Origin: Pseudoxanthomonas sp.
GTDB lineage: Bacteria > Pseudomonadota > Gammaproteobacteria > Xanthomonadales > Xanthomonadaceae
NCBI RefSeq assembly: GCF_035999195.1
Contig: NZ_DASYGY010000009.1
Span: forward strand, 1,793,501 to 1,857,500
Direction: 5' to 3'
DNA: 64,000 nucleotides
Shown here in pieces: positions 19,362 through 28,893 of this stretch. The position numbers were made by a program, and so were the translations under genes. The notes beneath the pieces were generated by a model that was not told the origin of the DNA, did no database searches, and worked only from the letters and a program-made list of their open reading frames with translations. Each line of letters opens with the position of its first letter. The first letter of the stretch is position 1.

Positions 19362-20156
19362 GTGTCCTCAACCCACCGGCCTGCGATCTCGGCCTGCATT
19401 ATCGCGTTCAACGAGGCCGACCGCATCGGGGATTGCGTGGCGTCGCTGGCGTTCTGCGACGAGATCGTGGTGGTGGACTCGTATTCGACCGATGCGACGG
19501 TCGCCATCGCGCAGGCAGCGGGCGCACGCGTGCTGCAGCGGCCGTTCGACGGCTTCCGCAGCCAGAAGCAGTTCGCGGTCGAACAGGCCCGCCACGACTG
19601 GGTGCTGTGCCTGGACGCGGACGAGCGCATCGGCGAGACGCTGCGGGCATCGATCCTGGCGGCGCAGGCGGCAGGCTTCGACGACGCGGCCGGCTTCCGG
19701 TTCGCGCGGCTGTCGGACTATTTCGGCCGTTTCCTGCGCCACGGCAATGCGTACCCGGACCGCGTACTGCGGCTGTTCGACCGGAGGCGTGGCGGTTGGC
19801 GCGGCAAGCGCGAGGTACACGAGGCCGCGTCGGTGGACGGCCCGGTACGGACCTTGGCCGGCGACCTGATCCACTACCCCTACCGCTCGCTGGAACAGCA
19901 GTTGGCCAAGACGCAGCGCTATGCGCGGATGATGGCCGAGTACGACTTCGCGCGCGGGCGGCGCGCGACGCTGACCGCGCTGGTGCTGTCGCCCGCCTGG
20001 CGGTTCTGGCGCGGCTACCTGCTGCGCGGCGGCTTCCGCGACGGCTGGCATGGACTGGTCTACGCCTACGTGCGCGCGAACTACGTCCGGCAGAAGGCGA
20101 TCATGCTGTGGATGCTGCAGCATGGCCTGCCCGTCTCCACGCCACCGCAGGACTGA
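19362..20156 (+). CDS. Glycosyltransferase family 2 (WaaE-type), GTG start
   Basis: 264 residues. The GT-A core begins almost at once (SACIIAFNEADRIGDCV), so the start cannot be much later than GTG 19362. Other motifs are VVDSYSTDATV, CLDADERIG, LFDRRRGGWRGKREVHE and C-terminal FWRGYLLRGGFRDGWHG. It is a paralogue of the 15578-16333 protein in layout. The start codon lies only four bases from the divergent gene's ATG, so promoter and ribosome site must fall inside that gene. It is followed at 6 bp by asnB. Confidence 0.87.
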   Translation: MSSTHRPAISACIIAFNEADRIGDCVASLAFCDEIVVVDSYSTDATVAIAQAAGARVLQRPFDGFRSQKQFAVEQARHDWVLCLDADERIGETLRASILAAQAAGFDDAAGFRFARLSDYFGRFLRHGNAYPDRVLRLFDRRRGGWRGKREVHEAASVDGPVRTLAGDLIHYPYRSLEQQLAKTQRYARMMAEYDFARGRRATLTALVLSPAWRFWRGYLLRGGFRDGWHGLVYAYVRANYVRQKAIMLWMLQHGLPVSTPPQD

Positions 20157-20162
20157 CGCCCG

Positions 20163-22088
20163 ATGTGCGGCATCGCCGGCGCCATCGCGCCTTCCGGACG
20201 CTACGACGAACACGCGCTGCATGGCCTGGGCAGGACGATGGGCGCGGCCATCGCGCATCGCGGGCCCGACGATGCCGGCACCTGGGTCGACGCGGACGCG
20301 GGCCTGGTCCTCGCGCACCGGCGGTTGTCGATCATCGACCTGAGCCCGGAAGGCCATCAGCCGATGGTGTCGGACGATGGACGCTGGGTGATCGCCTTCA
20401 ACGGCGAGATCTACAACCATGGCGAATTGCGCCGCGAGCTGGCTGCCGGAGGACAGGTCTTCCGCGGCCACTCGGACACCGAAGTCCTGCTCGCCGCGAT
20501 CGCCCGGTGGGGTGTCGACGCGGCGCTGGCCCGAGGCAACGGCATGCTCGCCCTGGCCGCCTGGGACCGGCACTCGCGAACGCTCTGGCTGGCGCGCGAC
20601 CGCGTGGGCAAGAAGCCGCTCCATTACGGCTGGACCGGCGACGGCACGTTCCTGTTCGGCAGCGAACTGGCGGCGCTGCGCGCGTGCCCGTCGCTGCAGG
20701 CCGAGACCGATCCGGATGCGCTGGCACTGCTGCTGCGGCTGGATTACATCCCGGCGCCGCACTGCATCCTCAAAGGCATCCGCAAACTGCCGGCAGGGGC
20801 GCTGGTGCGACTCGACGGGGCGCACGTGGCGACGCGCACGCTGCCCGATGCGCTTCGCTGGTGGGATGCGCGGGCACGACAGGACGCGGCGATTCGCGAA
20901 GGATTCGATGGCGACGACGCATCGGCGCTGGAGGCGCTGGACGGCCTGCTGCGCGATGCCGTGGCGCTGCGCATGGAGGCGGACGTGCCCCTGGGCGCGT
21001 TCCTGTCCGGCGGCACCGATTCCTCGCTGGTCACCGCGCTGATGCAGGCGCAGGCGACCCGTCCGGTACGCAGTTTCTCGATCGGCTTCGACAATGCCGT
21101 GCACGACGAGAGCGCCCATGCCGCCGCCGTGGCACGCCAGCTGGGCACCGACCATACCGAGTTGCGGGCCGACGGACGTGCGGCGCTGGATCTCGTTCCC
21201 ACCATCGCACGCATCTACGACGAGCCGTTCGCCGATTCCTCGCAACTGCCGACCGCCCTGCTGTGCCGGTTGGCGCGGCAGCACGTCACGGTGGCGCTGT
21301 CGGGCGACGGCGGCGACGAACTGTTCTTCGGCTACGGCCGCTACCTGCGCGCGCTGCGCAACGATGCGCGCCTGGAACGCCTGCCGCGACGCCTCCTCGC
21401 GCGACTGGCCGGCGAGCCCGGCGAACGCGCGCGGCTGGGTGGCCTGCCGGCGCTGCGTGCCGAACTCGCCACGCGCGACCTGCAGCACGTGGCGCGCCAT
21501 CGCATCAGCCGTTGGCGACATCCGGAACGCGTCGTCGATGGCGCGCAGCGGCGCGCCACCGCCTACGACGACCCCGCCGCGCTGCTCCGGCACGGCACGC
21601 CGGCCGACCAGTTGATGGCGATGGACTTCGCCTGTTACCTGCCCGAAGACATCCTCACCAAGGTCGATCGCGCCAGCATGGCCGTCGCATTGGAAGCGCG
21701 CGCGCCGCTGCTGGACTGGCGCGTGGTGGAATTCGCCTGGTCGCTGCCGCTGTCGATGAAGTACCGCGAGGGCGAGCTCAAGTACCTGCCGAAAAAGCTG
21801 CTGTCGCGGTATCTGCCCGAGCCGCTGGTGTACCGCGGCAAATCCGGCTTCGGCGCCCCGGTCGGCGACTGGCTGCGCGGCCCCTTGCGGGAGTGGGCCG
21901 AGGCGCAGCTGGACCAGCGTCGCCTACGCGAGGAGGGTCATTTCGATCCGGCCGCCATCCGCGCGGTCTGGTCGGACTTCCTCAGGGGCCAGCGCAAGTG
22001 GCACACCCACCTGTGGAGCGTGCTGATGTTCCAGGCGTGGCGGGACGCGTGGCAGGGGTCTGGCATGCCGCGGGCACGGCATCCATGA
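20163..22088 (+). CDS. asnB: Asparagine synthase-type amidotransferase (glutamine-hydrolysing)
   Basis: 641 residues. MCGIAGAI gives Cys2 as the glutaminase nucleophile, followed by class-II motifs (AHRRLSIIDLS, FNGEIYNH, GHSDTEVLL). The synthetase half has the ATP-pyrophosphatase P-loop LSGGTDSSLV (~281-290) and ALSGDGGDELFFGY. It transfers ammonia from glutamine to a carboxylate activated as an acyl-adenylate. The simple reading is asparagine synthesis. Because it lies inside a glycosyltransferase cluster, it may instead amidate a uronic acid or similar sugar, as AsnB-like proteins in O-antigen clusters are thought to do. Confidence 0.92.
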   Translation: MCGIAGAIAPSGRYDEHALHGLGRTMGAAIAHRGPDDAGTWVDADAGLVLAHRRLSIIDLSPEGHQPMVSDDGRWVIAFNGEIYNHGELRRELAAGGQVFRGHSDTEVLLAAIARWGVDAALARGNGMLALAAWDRHSRTLWLARDRVGKKPLHYGWTGDGTFLFGSELAALRACPSLQAETDPDALALLLRLDYIPAPHCILKGIRKLPAGALVRLDGAHVATRTLPDALRWWDARARQDAAIREGFDGDDASALEALDGLLRDAVALRMEADVPLGAFLSGGTDSSLVTALMQAQATRPVRSFSIGFDNAVHDESAHAAAVARQLGTDHTELRADGRAALDLVPTIARIYDEPFADSSQLPTALLCRLARQHVTVALSGDGGDELFFGYGRYLRALRNDARLERLPRRLLARLAGEPGERARLGGLPALRAELATRDLQHVARHRISRWRHPERVVDGAQRRATAYDDPAALLRHGTPADQLMAMDFACYLPEDILTKVDRASMAVALEARAPLLDWRVVEFAWSLPLSMKYREGELKYLPKKLLSRYLPEPLVYRGKSGFGAPVGDWLRGPLREWAEAQLDQRRLREEGHFDPAAIRAVWSDFLRGQRKWHTHLWSVLMFQAWRDAWQGSGMPRARHP

Positions 22089-22126
22089 CCGTGCAGACGC
22101 CGGCCGAGGCACGCAGGGGTGTCGCC

Positions 22127-23191
22127 TCAGGCCTGCGCCGACTGCACGTCCACGGGGCCGGTGCTCCAGTCGTCCTTGCGCTCGGGGGCGGCACGACTGT
22201 CCGGTGAACCGGCCAGGCTGCGGACCGCGTCCACGAGGCGTGACCGGAAGGCCAGATCGTTGGCCAGGAAGAAACGCCGGGCCTCCTCGCGCAGTCGCGC
22301 ACACTCCCCGTCGCTCAGCGCAAGCGCCGTGGCGACGGCCGTCTCCAGCGCTTCCGACTCGACCAGATAACGCACCGCCAATTGCTGCGTTCCCGTGCGC
22401 GCATGCGGCATCAGGATGCCCCGCTCGCGGGTCACCAGTTCGTTCATCGGTTCGGCATCGGTCGTCAGCACGATCGCGCCCACACTGAGCGCCTCGACGA
22501 TGTAATGGCCGAAACCCTCGGTTTCCGAAGGACACACGTGGAACAGGTTGGCGTTCTGGATCTCGCGCAGTTCCGCGTCGTCGAGATAGTCCACGCGATG
22601 GACGATGTTCGCCGCCCGCGGCCGGAATTCCGCCATGCGCGGATGCTGCACGACGGTCAATGTCGGCCATTCGGGATGCCGCATCCAGGTTTCCAGCACC
22701 ATCCGCGTGCGCTTGGCGCTGCTGCGCCCGGCCAGGTGCAGGAAGGTGCGCGTGCGCTCGACCCCGGGCAGATAACGGTCGCTGCTGGTGAACCCGATCG
22801 GCGCCACGTTGCCACGATGTCGCTGGAAGATCGCGGCAGCATGGTGGGTCTTCGTCATGACCCCGTCGACGTGGCGCAGGCGTCGGAGATCACTGGGCAG
22901 GCACCATTCCGGGTTGGGAATGAAGGCATTGCGTTCGGCCGCCTGCAGATACTCGGGCTTGACGTGCTCAAGCATGATGTTCAGGTGATAGCGCTGGCGC
23001 CTCAGCAGGCGGCGGGCACCGAAGCGCGCGCGCTGCAGCCACGGCCCGAGCCATTTCCGCAGCTTCCCGCGCCCGCGCGCCGGCTGCAGGTGGACCTGCA
23101 GACCAGCTTCCCGCAGCACGTGTTCGATGAGACGCAGGTCGCGGCTCAGACCGACGCCGTTGTCCCAGCCGATCAGGTTCACGCGCAGCAT
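22127..23191 (-). CDS. Glycosyltransferase family 4-like (GT-B)
   Basis: 354 residues. The N-terminal half is basic (MLRVNLIGWDNGVGLSRDL). The C-terminal half holds the GT-B donor site: FLHLAGRSSAKRT, VDYLDDAELREIQNANLFHV, then the E-x7-E signature in CPSETEGFGHYIVEAL and VLTTDAEPMNELV. It would be a retaining transferase acting on surface glycan. It is convergent with asnB (38-bp gap) and downstream of the O-antigen ligase-like gene, separated from it by 100 bp. Confidence 0.87.
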   Translation of the reverse strand: MLRVNLIGWDNGVGLSRDLRLIEHVLREAGLQVHLQPARGRGKLRKWLGPWLQRARFGARRLLRRQRYHLNIMLEHVKPEYLQAAERNAFIPNPEWCLPSDLRRLRHVDGVMTKTHHAAAIFQRHRGNVAPIGFTSSDRYLPGVERTRTFLHLAGRSSAKRTRMVLETWMRHPEWPTLTVVQHPRMAEFRPRAANIVHRVDYLDDAELREIQNANLFHVCPSETEGFGHYIVEALSVGAIVLTTDAEPMNELVTRERGILMPHARTGTQQLAVRYLVESEALETAVATALALSDGECARLREEARRFFLANDLAFRSRLVDAVRSLAGSPDSRAAPERKDDWSTGPVDVQSAQA

Positions 23192-23291
23192 ATGGAGAGG
23201 TCTTGCGGGGGAGCGCGGATTCTAGGAAGCGGTCTCTGACTGACGTATGAGAGAAACCGGCGTCGATACCGCCATGTTTCACTCGGGTTTA

Positions 23292-24542
23292 TTAATGTGA
23301 ATCGACGTGGCGGCCCGGCGTTGCCGGCTCTACCAGCGTGCCGCCCAGTAGCAGCCCGACGAACACCACAAAGGCGCTGGTGCTGAGCGCATGCGCGAAC
23401 ATCGATTGGGTCAGTCCGGATACGAGATACGCGACGACCAGCAGCGCGGCCGTCCAGGCGGGCCCGAGCGGCAGCCCAGGGCGCGTCTGGCGGAGGCGGC
23501 GCGCAGCGATCAGCAATGGCACCAGGTACACGGCGCCGAGCGCTGCGAGGCCCGGCACGCCCAGGGTCGCGCCCCAGTGGGCGACATCGTTGTGGGCATG
23601 GGCCAGTCCGCAGAAATGCCGCTCGGCGCCTCGGCAATAGACGCTGGCGTCGACCTGGGCCGCAAACGCGTCGACGCCCGCACCGGTCAGCGGCGCCTCG
23701 CGGAACGCCTCCCACGCTACCGACAGCAAGGCGATGCGTGCACTGATGGGCTTGTCGACCTGCCCATGCGCCAGCCCGGACACGTCGGCATGCAACTCGT
23801 CCAGCCGGAACTGCGAGGACAGCCACGGCACCGTCCACATCGCCGTGAACAGCACCGCCAGCACGGCGAGCGCGCCGCCCAGTCGCCACCAGCGGTGACG
23901 CGAGGCACTGCCCAGCAGCAGCATCAGCACGATCAGCGCCAGCCCGGGGAGCACGCCGCGGCTGCCACTCAGGATCACGGCCACATTGGCCAGCACGATC
24001 ATGGCGGCCAGCAGTAGGCAGGTTGGCCATCCGCCCGGTCGGGGACGGCAGAACACGGACACGACCAGCAGGGCGAGCACCGCATTGGCGAAGACGATGG
24101 GATTGGCGTCGCTGCCCACCCGCTCGATACCCCACGAGGCCTGCACGATCGAGACCACACAGGCGATCAGCACTCCCAGCAGCGCGCCGTACCAGAGGCC
24201 CGACATGCGCACGCCCGTCGCCCAGACGAGCCAGGCGCACCAGGGCAGCAACAGCATGCGGGAAGGATTGTCGAGCACCGAAAGCGGCGCGCCGCGCACC
24301 CACATGGACGCGGCCACGACGGCGATCACCACCAGGGCGACGACCAGCAGCGCGTACAGCGCACGCGGGGCACGGCGATCCGCACGCCATACATCCGGCA
24401 AGGCGGCCAGCGACGCCGCGAGCATCAACACCGCGAACACCGACAGGCCCTTCGGCACCACCAGCAGTGCGCTGGCGCTGAAGCCCGCGCACCACGCCAG
24501 CGCGCGCGCGACCTCCTGTCGGCGTGTAAGTCTTCCCTGCAT
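23292..24542 (-). CDS. O-antigen ligase / Wzy-like polytopic membrane protein
   Basis: 416 residues from ATG 24542 (an in-frame ATG at 24578 is also possible). About eleven hydrophobic segments are visible, with one large hydrophilic loop at ~240-330 containing ARIALLSVAWEAF, PLTGAGVDAF and LAHAHNDVAHWGATLG. The H-NxxxxxxxxxG loop is the hallmark of the WaaL/Wzy_C family, which joins or polymerises glycan on the periplasmic side. The family is sequence-diverse, so ligase versus polymerase is open. 24543-24757 upstream holds no gene I can see. Confidence 0.85.
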   Translation of the reverse strand: MQGRLTRRQEVARALAWCAGFSASALLVVPKGLSVFAVLMLAASLAALPDVWRADRRAPRALYALLVVALVVIAVVAASMWVRGAPLSVLDNPSRMLLLPWCAWLVWATGVRMSGLWYGALLGVLIACVVSIVQASWGIERVGSDANPIVFANAVLALLVVSVFCRPRPGGWPTCLLLAAMIVLANVAVILSGSRGVLPGLALIVLMLLLGSASRHRWWRLGGALAVLAVLFTAMWTVPWLSSQFRLDELHADVSGLAHGQVDKPISARIALLSVAWEAFREAPLTGAGVDAFAAQVDASVYCRGAERHFCGLAHAHNDVAHWGATLGVPGLAALGAVYLVPLLIAARRLRQTRPGLPLGPAWTAALLVVAYLVSGLTQSMFAHALSTSAFVVFVGLLLGGTLVEPATPGRHVDSH

Positions 24543-24757
24543 GTCCTCGGATCCTGCGAGTGGCAACGGCTCGATCATGGACGGCGGCGACCACGGACTT
24601 CCTTCACCGGGGAAGTCTGCGCCATCTCCTGGACCACGCGTCAACGCAACGTGAACTGGAACTGCCGCCTCCACACGTGAAGTATGCCGCACGCAGCTCC
24701 GGTTTCGCCTGACATGGCGCCCGGGTCAGCGATCGTTGGAGCGTCCTGCAACACGAC

Positions 24758-26053
24758 TCACGTTTTGCGCATGCACGCGTAGAAGAATCCATCCATGCCC
24801 TGCTCGCCAGGGAGGCGCTGTCGCCCTGCGCCATCGAGATGTCCGTAATCGTCGCCCAACATCTCGGGCGTGACGTCAGGATGTCGTCCGAGAAAGGCGT
24901 CGAGTTGCACCGCGTTTTCCATGCGCACCAGCGAGCAGGTCCCGTAAACCAGCCGGCCGCCCGGACGCAGCACCTGCCACGCCGCATCGAGCAGCCGCGC
25001 CTGCAGTGCGGTCAGCGCTACCAGATCCTCCGGCCTCCGGTGCAGCAAAACATCGGGTTGCCGGCGCACGATGCCGGTCGCGGAACACGGAGCGTCCAGC
25101 AGTACGGCATCGAAAGGCTGACCATCCCACCACGCGTCGGTGTCGGTCGCATCGGCGGCGCGCAGCGCAGCGTCCACGCCGACACGCTGCAGGGTCTCGC
25201 GGACGCGTTGCAGGCGGCGTTCGTCGACATCCAGTGCGAGCATCTGCCGCGAAGGATCGCGTTCGAGCAGATGCGCCGTCTTGCCGCCGGGCGCGGCACA
25301 CATGTCGAGCACGCGCGCGCCCGGCGGGAGATCCTGGAACAGGTAGGCGACCCGCTGCGCCGCGCCGTCCTGGACGGAGACGTCGCCTGCGGCGAATCCG
25401 GGCAGCGTGGTGACCGCCGCCGGCGCATCGAGGACCAGCGCGTCGGCCAGGCCGTCGGCCGGGACGGACGTGATGCCGGCATCCAGCAGCCGTTGCCGAT
25501 AGGCATCGCGGGCGCCACGCCTCCGGTTGACCCGCAACCACAGCGGGGCTTCCCGTTCGCTGGCGGCGAAGATCGCATCCGCGTCCTCCGGCCAGTCCTC
25601 GCGCACCCGTTTCCGCAACCATGCCGGCCACAGCGCATCGGCCGACGCCGTCGGCAGACCCTCGCGCTGTGCACGCCTCAGCAGTGCGTTCACCAGCTTG
25701 TCCTGGTGAGGACGTCCGAGCGCGCGCGTCGCCTCGACCGTGGCCGACAGCGCCGCATGCGCCGGCAACCCCATCACCACCACCTGCGCGAATCCCACAT
25801 GCAACAGGGCCCGCAACTCGTTGTCGGCACGTTGCAGCGGTTTGGCCATCCACGTCGCCAGCGCGGCCTCACTGCGGGCGCGCGAGCGCAGTACCGCAAA
25901 ACAGATCGCCTCCAGCAGCGCGCGATCGCGCGAATCCTCGATGCGAGGCAGGTTCGCGGCCAGTTCGGCCTTCAGTGAGCGCCCTCCGTGCATCACGGCG
26001 TCGACGATGCGGGCCGCGAGGACGCGCACCGCGACCCCGGCCTGGCGGCTCAC
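24758..26053 (-). CDS. rsmB: RsmB, 16S rRNA (cytosine-967-C5) methyltransferase
   Basis: 431 residues, normal length. An N-terminal NusB-like helical RNA-binding domain (~1-140) is followed by the methyltransferase domain. The SAM site is VLDMCAAPGGKTAHLLE, motif IV is LLDAPCSATGIVRR, and the catalytic-side Cys region is YGTCSLVRMENAVQLDAF. It modifies C967 of 16S rRNA. The start overlaps the fmt stop by four bases (ATGA), completing def-fmt-rsmB. Confidence 0.96.
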   Translation of the reverse strand: MSRQAGVAVRVLAARIVDAVMHGGRSLKAELAANLPRIEDSRDRALLEAICFAVLRSRARSEAALATWMAKPLQRADNELRALLHVGFAQVVVMGLPAHAALSATVEATRALGRPHQDKLVNALLRRAQREGLPTASADALWPAWLRKRVREDWPEDADAIFAASEREAPLWLRVNRRRGARDAYRQRLLDAGITSVPADGLADALVLDAPAAVTTLPGFAAGDVSVQDGAAQRVAYLFQDLPPGARVLDMCAAPGGKTAHLLERDPSRQMLALDVDERRLQRVRETLQRVGVDAALRAADATDTDAWWDGQPFDAVLLDAPCSATGIVRRQPDVLLHRRPEDLVALTALQARLLDAAWQVLRPGGRLVYGTCSLVRMENAVQLDAFLGRHPDVTPEMLGDDYGHLDGAGRQRLPGEQGMDGFFYACMRKT

Positions 26054-26970
26054 GGCGACACCAGGTCGCGCCGCGCGTTGAGGTAGTCGGCGGCGGTGAT
26101 CGCCTTGCCGCCTTCGCGCTGCACCACGCGTAGGCGCAGCACGCCCGACCCGCAGGCGACGTCCAGGCCCTGGCGGCTGGCGGACAGCAGCGTGCCGGGC
26201 ACCGCCGCATGCGCCTGCTCCACCGCCACCGCGCCATGGATGAGGAGGCGCTCTCCAGCGACCTGCGCTTCGGCGACCGGCCAGGGATTGAAGGCGCGCA
26301 CCTTGCGCGCCAGCACCTCGGCGGGCTGCGTCCAGTCCAGCTTCGCCTCCGCCTTGTCCAGCTTGTGTGCGTATTCGACGCCCACCTCCGGCTGCGGGTG
26401 CGGAGGCAGCCTCACGCCGGCGCGCAGCAGACCCAGCGCATCGCGCAGCACCTGCGCCCCCAGGTCGGAGAGACGGTCGTGCAACTGGCCGCCGGTCTCG
26501 TCGGGCCCGATTGGCAGGCTCTGCGCCAACAGCACCGGCCCGGTATCCAGACCCGCCTCCATCTGCATCAGGCAGACGCCGGTTTCGTCGTCGCCCGCTT
26601 CGATGGCGCGCTGGATGGGTGCGGCACCGCGCCAGCGCGGCAGCAGCGAGGCGTGCACGTTCCAGCAGCCGTACTGCGGAATATCGAGCACCGCCTGCGG
26701 CAGGATCAGGCCGTAAGCGACCACCACCATCACGTCCGGCTGCATCTCGCGCAGCGCGTCCTGGGTGGACTTCTTCTTCAGCGACAGCGGCTGCAGGACC
26801 GGGATGCCGCGCTGGATCGCCTCCAGCTTGACCGGGGATGGCGTCAGTCCGCGCCCGCGTCCGGCGGGACGGTCGGGCTGCGTGTAGACCGCGACGACCT
26901 CATGATGGGCATGCGCGGCGCGAAGACAGGGCACGGCGAACGCCGGCGTGCCGGCGAAGACGATTCTCAT
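26050..26970 (-). CDS. fmt: Fmt, methionyl-tRNA formyltransferase
   Basis: 306 residues. RIVFAGTPAFAVPCLRA opens the formyl-transfer fold. QPDRPAGRGRGLTPSPVK, the catalytic NVHASLLPRWRGAAPIQRA (Asn-His-Asp site) and MQMEAGLDTGPVL follow, then the C-terminal tRNA-binding domain. It formylates initiator Met-tRNA using 10-formyl-THF. It sits 75 bp after def and overlaps rsmB by four bases. Confidence 0.97.
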   Translation of the reverse strand: MRIVFAGTPAFAVPCLRAAHAHHEVVAVYTQPDRPAGRGRGLTPSPVKLEAIQRGIPVLQPLSLKKKSTQDALREMQPDVMVVVAYGLILPQAVLDIPQYGCWNVHASLLPRWRGAAPIQRAIEAGDDETGVCLMQMEAGLDTGPVLLAQSLPIGPDETGGQLHDRLSDLGAQVLRDALGLLRAGVRLPPHPQPEVGVEYAHKLDKAEAKLDWTQPAEVLARKVRAFNPWPVAEAQVAGERLLIHGAVAVEQAHAAVPGTLLSASRQGLDVACGSGVLRLRVVQREGGKAITAADYLNARRDLVSP

Positions 26971-27045
26971 GGAGGGACGACTTCCGGAAAGGAGGGAGGA
27001 CGGGGCGGGGACACCGCAGTCGGCCCGCTCCCCGATACGCGAGCG

Positions 27046-27558
27046 TCAGGCGACGTGCTTGCGCTGCTTGGCCAGCTTCTTGCGCACCATCTCGCGCTTC
27101 AGCGGCGACAGGTAGTCGACGAACAGCTTGCCGTCCAGGTGGTCCATCTCGTGCTGGATGCACACCGCCAGCAGGCCGTCGGCACGCAGTTCCTGGGGCT
27201 GGCCCTGGCGGTCGAGGAAACGCACGGTGATCCCGTCGGCGCGGGTGACGTCGGCGAAGATGCCCGGCACCGACAGGCAACCCTCCTGGTAGACCTGCTC
27301 GCCGACCTTGTCGCTCAGCTCGGGGTTGATGAAGACCTGCGGCTGGTTCTTCTCTTCGCTGATGTCGATGACCATGAAGCGCTTGTGCACGTCCACCTGG
27401 CTGGCGGCCAAGCCGATGCCAGGCGCGTCGTACATGGTCTCGAACATGTCGTCGAGCAGGCGCTGGAATGCGGGCGTCGTCACATCGCCGGCATCGACGG
27501 GCACCGCCTTGGTGCGCAGGCGCGGGTCGGGGAATTCGAGGATGGGGAGCAGGGCCAT
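27046..27558 (-). CDS. def: Def, peptide deformylase
   Basis: 170 residues from ATG 27558. All three deformylase motifs are present: GIGLAASQ (48-55), EGCLSVPG (metal ligand Cys94) and QHEMDHLDG (His137 and His141 as ligands, Glu138 catalytic). It removes the N-formyl group from nascent proteins and is the functional partner of fmt just downstream. It is divergent from the LysM gene, with a shared 132-bp regulatory spacer. Confidence 0.97.
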   Translation of the reverse strand: MALLPILEFPDPRLRTKAVPVDAGDVTTPAFQRLLDDMFETMYDAPGIGLAASQVDVHKRFMVIDISEEKNQPQVFINPELSDKVGEQVYQEGCLSVPGIFADVTRADGITVRFLDRQGQPQELRADGLLAVCIQHEMDHLDGKLFVDYLSPLKREMVRKKLAKQRKHVA

Positions 27559-27623
27559 GGTACGTCTCGGAGTGGGGGCGCCAGTGGAATCCGGCAAGGC
27601 CTCACGAATTCTAACGCGGGCGC

Positions 27624-27654
27624 TTGCGTTGCGCCGGGTTTTCTGGACTATAGT
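27624..27654 (+). promoter_or_regulatory. Possible promoter of the LysM gene
   Basis: TATAGT at 27649-27654, ~36 bp before the ATG, resembles a -10 box. TTGCGT at 27624-27629 could be the -35 but gives a long 19-bp spacer. The position in a divergent spacer supports it. Confidence 0.35.
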
Positions 27655-27690
27655 GCTGACCACCTGTCGGGGAATCAGGTAGATACCGCC

Positions 27691-28815
27691 ATGTTTAAAT
27701 GTTTTCGTACGGTTTTCGCCGTTGCGGTGCTGACCGTGGGCACCTATGCGGCTGCCGCCGAGATGGCGGGAAGCCATCCTGATACCTATGTGGTCAAGCG
27801 TGGCGACACGCTGTGGGACATTTCCGCGCGCTTCCTGAAGAAGCCGTGGCTGTGGCCCGAGATCTGGCAGGCCAATCCGCAGATCCAGAACCCGCACCTG
27901 ATCTATCCGGGCGACGTCATCAGCCTGGCCTACCTGGACCGCGTGGCGGTACAGCCCGGCCCGCGCCAGGAAGCGCCGCTCAACGCGATCCCGCTGTCCG
28001 ACATCGAGGCGTACCTGAAGGACCGTCGCGTCGTCGACAGCTTCGAGCAGCTGCCGCATGTCGCCGGCCTGGACGAGGACCGCCTGCGTGGTTCCGGCGG
28101 CCACAACATCTATGTCAGCGGCCTGGATGGCGCGCAGGCCGGACAGCGCTTCCTGGTCGTGCGCCCCACCGCCAGGTTCACCGACAACCCGCGCGCGCAG
28201 GACCTGGACTTCCGGGGCCGGACCATCCGTGGCGAGATCGACCAGTGGAAGGACATCGTCGAGCAGTCGGGCAAGGGCGCCTTCCTGGGCTACGAACTGG
28301 TCAAGGTCAATGTCGCCACGTTCACCCGCGGCGTGGTTCCAGGCACCGAGGTCAGCACGCTGGTGGCCGATATCGGCGGCCATGAGGTGCGCGTCGGCGA
28401 CCGCCTGATCCCGGTCGATGCCCAGCCCTACGACCTGCACTTCTTCCCGCACCCGCCCGCCACCGACCCGGCCGGCAAGCTGCGCGTGCTGGCCGTGGCC
28501 GATGCCCTGACCGCAGGCGGCACGCGCGACGTGATCGCCATTTCCGGCGGCCGCCTGGACGGCGTGGACAACGGCACGGTCTTCTCGATCTGGCGCAACG
28601 GCAGCCACACCGCCAACCGCATGGCCCACCCGGAGTCCTCCCGCATCAGCGAGTCGACCAAGCCGGGCGCCGGGCGCGTCAGCCTGCCCGACGAATACGC
28701 CAGCCACGCGATGGTGTTCCGCACCTTCGACAAGGTCAGCTATGCGCTGGTGATGGAAAGCGTGGAGGCCACGCGTGTCGGCTACGAACTGAAGCATCCG
28801 GACGCGACCTACTGA
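27691..28815 (+). CDS. LysM domain exported protein
   Basis: 374 residues from ATG 27691. A signal peptide (MFKCFRTVFAVAVLTVGTYAAAA) covers the first ~23 residues. A LysM peptidoglycan-binding domain follows (YVVKRGDTLWDISARFLKKP ... NPHLIYPGDVISL, ~33-80). The remaining ~290 residues are beta-rich with no catalytic motif I recognise. It probably binds murein in the periplasm. The gene beside dprA in many proteobacteria is a LysM protein of this kind, so placement is conserved. A strong GC hairpin without a U-tract follows (28846-28869). Confidence 0.9.
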   Translation: MFKCFRTVFAVAVLTVGTYAAAAEMAGSHPDTYVVKRGDTLWDISARFLKKPWLWPEIWQANPQIQNPHLIYPGDVISLAYLDRVAVQPGPRQEAPLNAIPLSDIEAYLKDRRVVDSFEQLPHVAGLDEDRLRGSGGHNIYVSGLDGAQAGQRFLVVRPTARFTDNPRAQDLDFRGRTIRGEIDQWKDIVEQSGKGAFLGYELVKVNVATFTRGVVPGTEVSTLVADIGGHEVRVGDRLIPVDAQPYDLHFFPHPPATDPAGKLRVLAVADALTAGGTRDVIAISGGRLDGVDNGTVFSIWRNGSHTANRMAHPESSRISESTKPGAGRVSLPDEYASHAMVFRTFDKVSYALVMESVEATRVGYELKHPDATY

Positions 28816-28845
28816 CCCGGGTCAGGCAATTCCTACGCACTGCCG

Positions 28846-28869
28846 CGACGGCGCCTTAGGGCGCCGTCG
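28846..28869. terminator. GC-rich hairpin after the LysM gene (terminator without U-tract)
   Basis: Perfect 10-bp stem CGACGGCGCC / GGCGCCGTCG with loop TTAG, between the LysM and dprA genes. No T-run follows on either strand, so it may only attenuate or protect RNA ends. Confidence 0.45.
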
Positions 28870-28893
28870 TCGCGTGCGGCCTACGCTGGCCGC

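Noticed and set aside
18455..22207. 1250-codon plus-strand frame
   Set aside because: GC-rich chance frame across four real genes on both strands.
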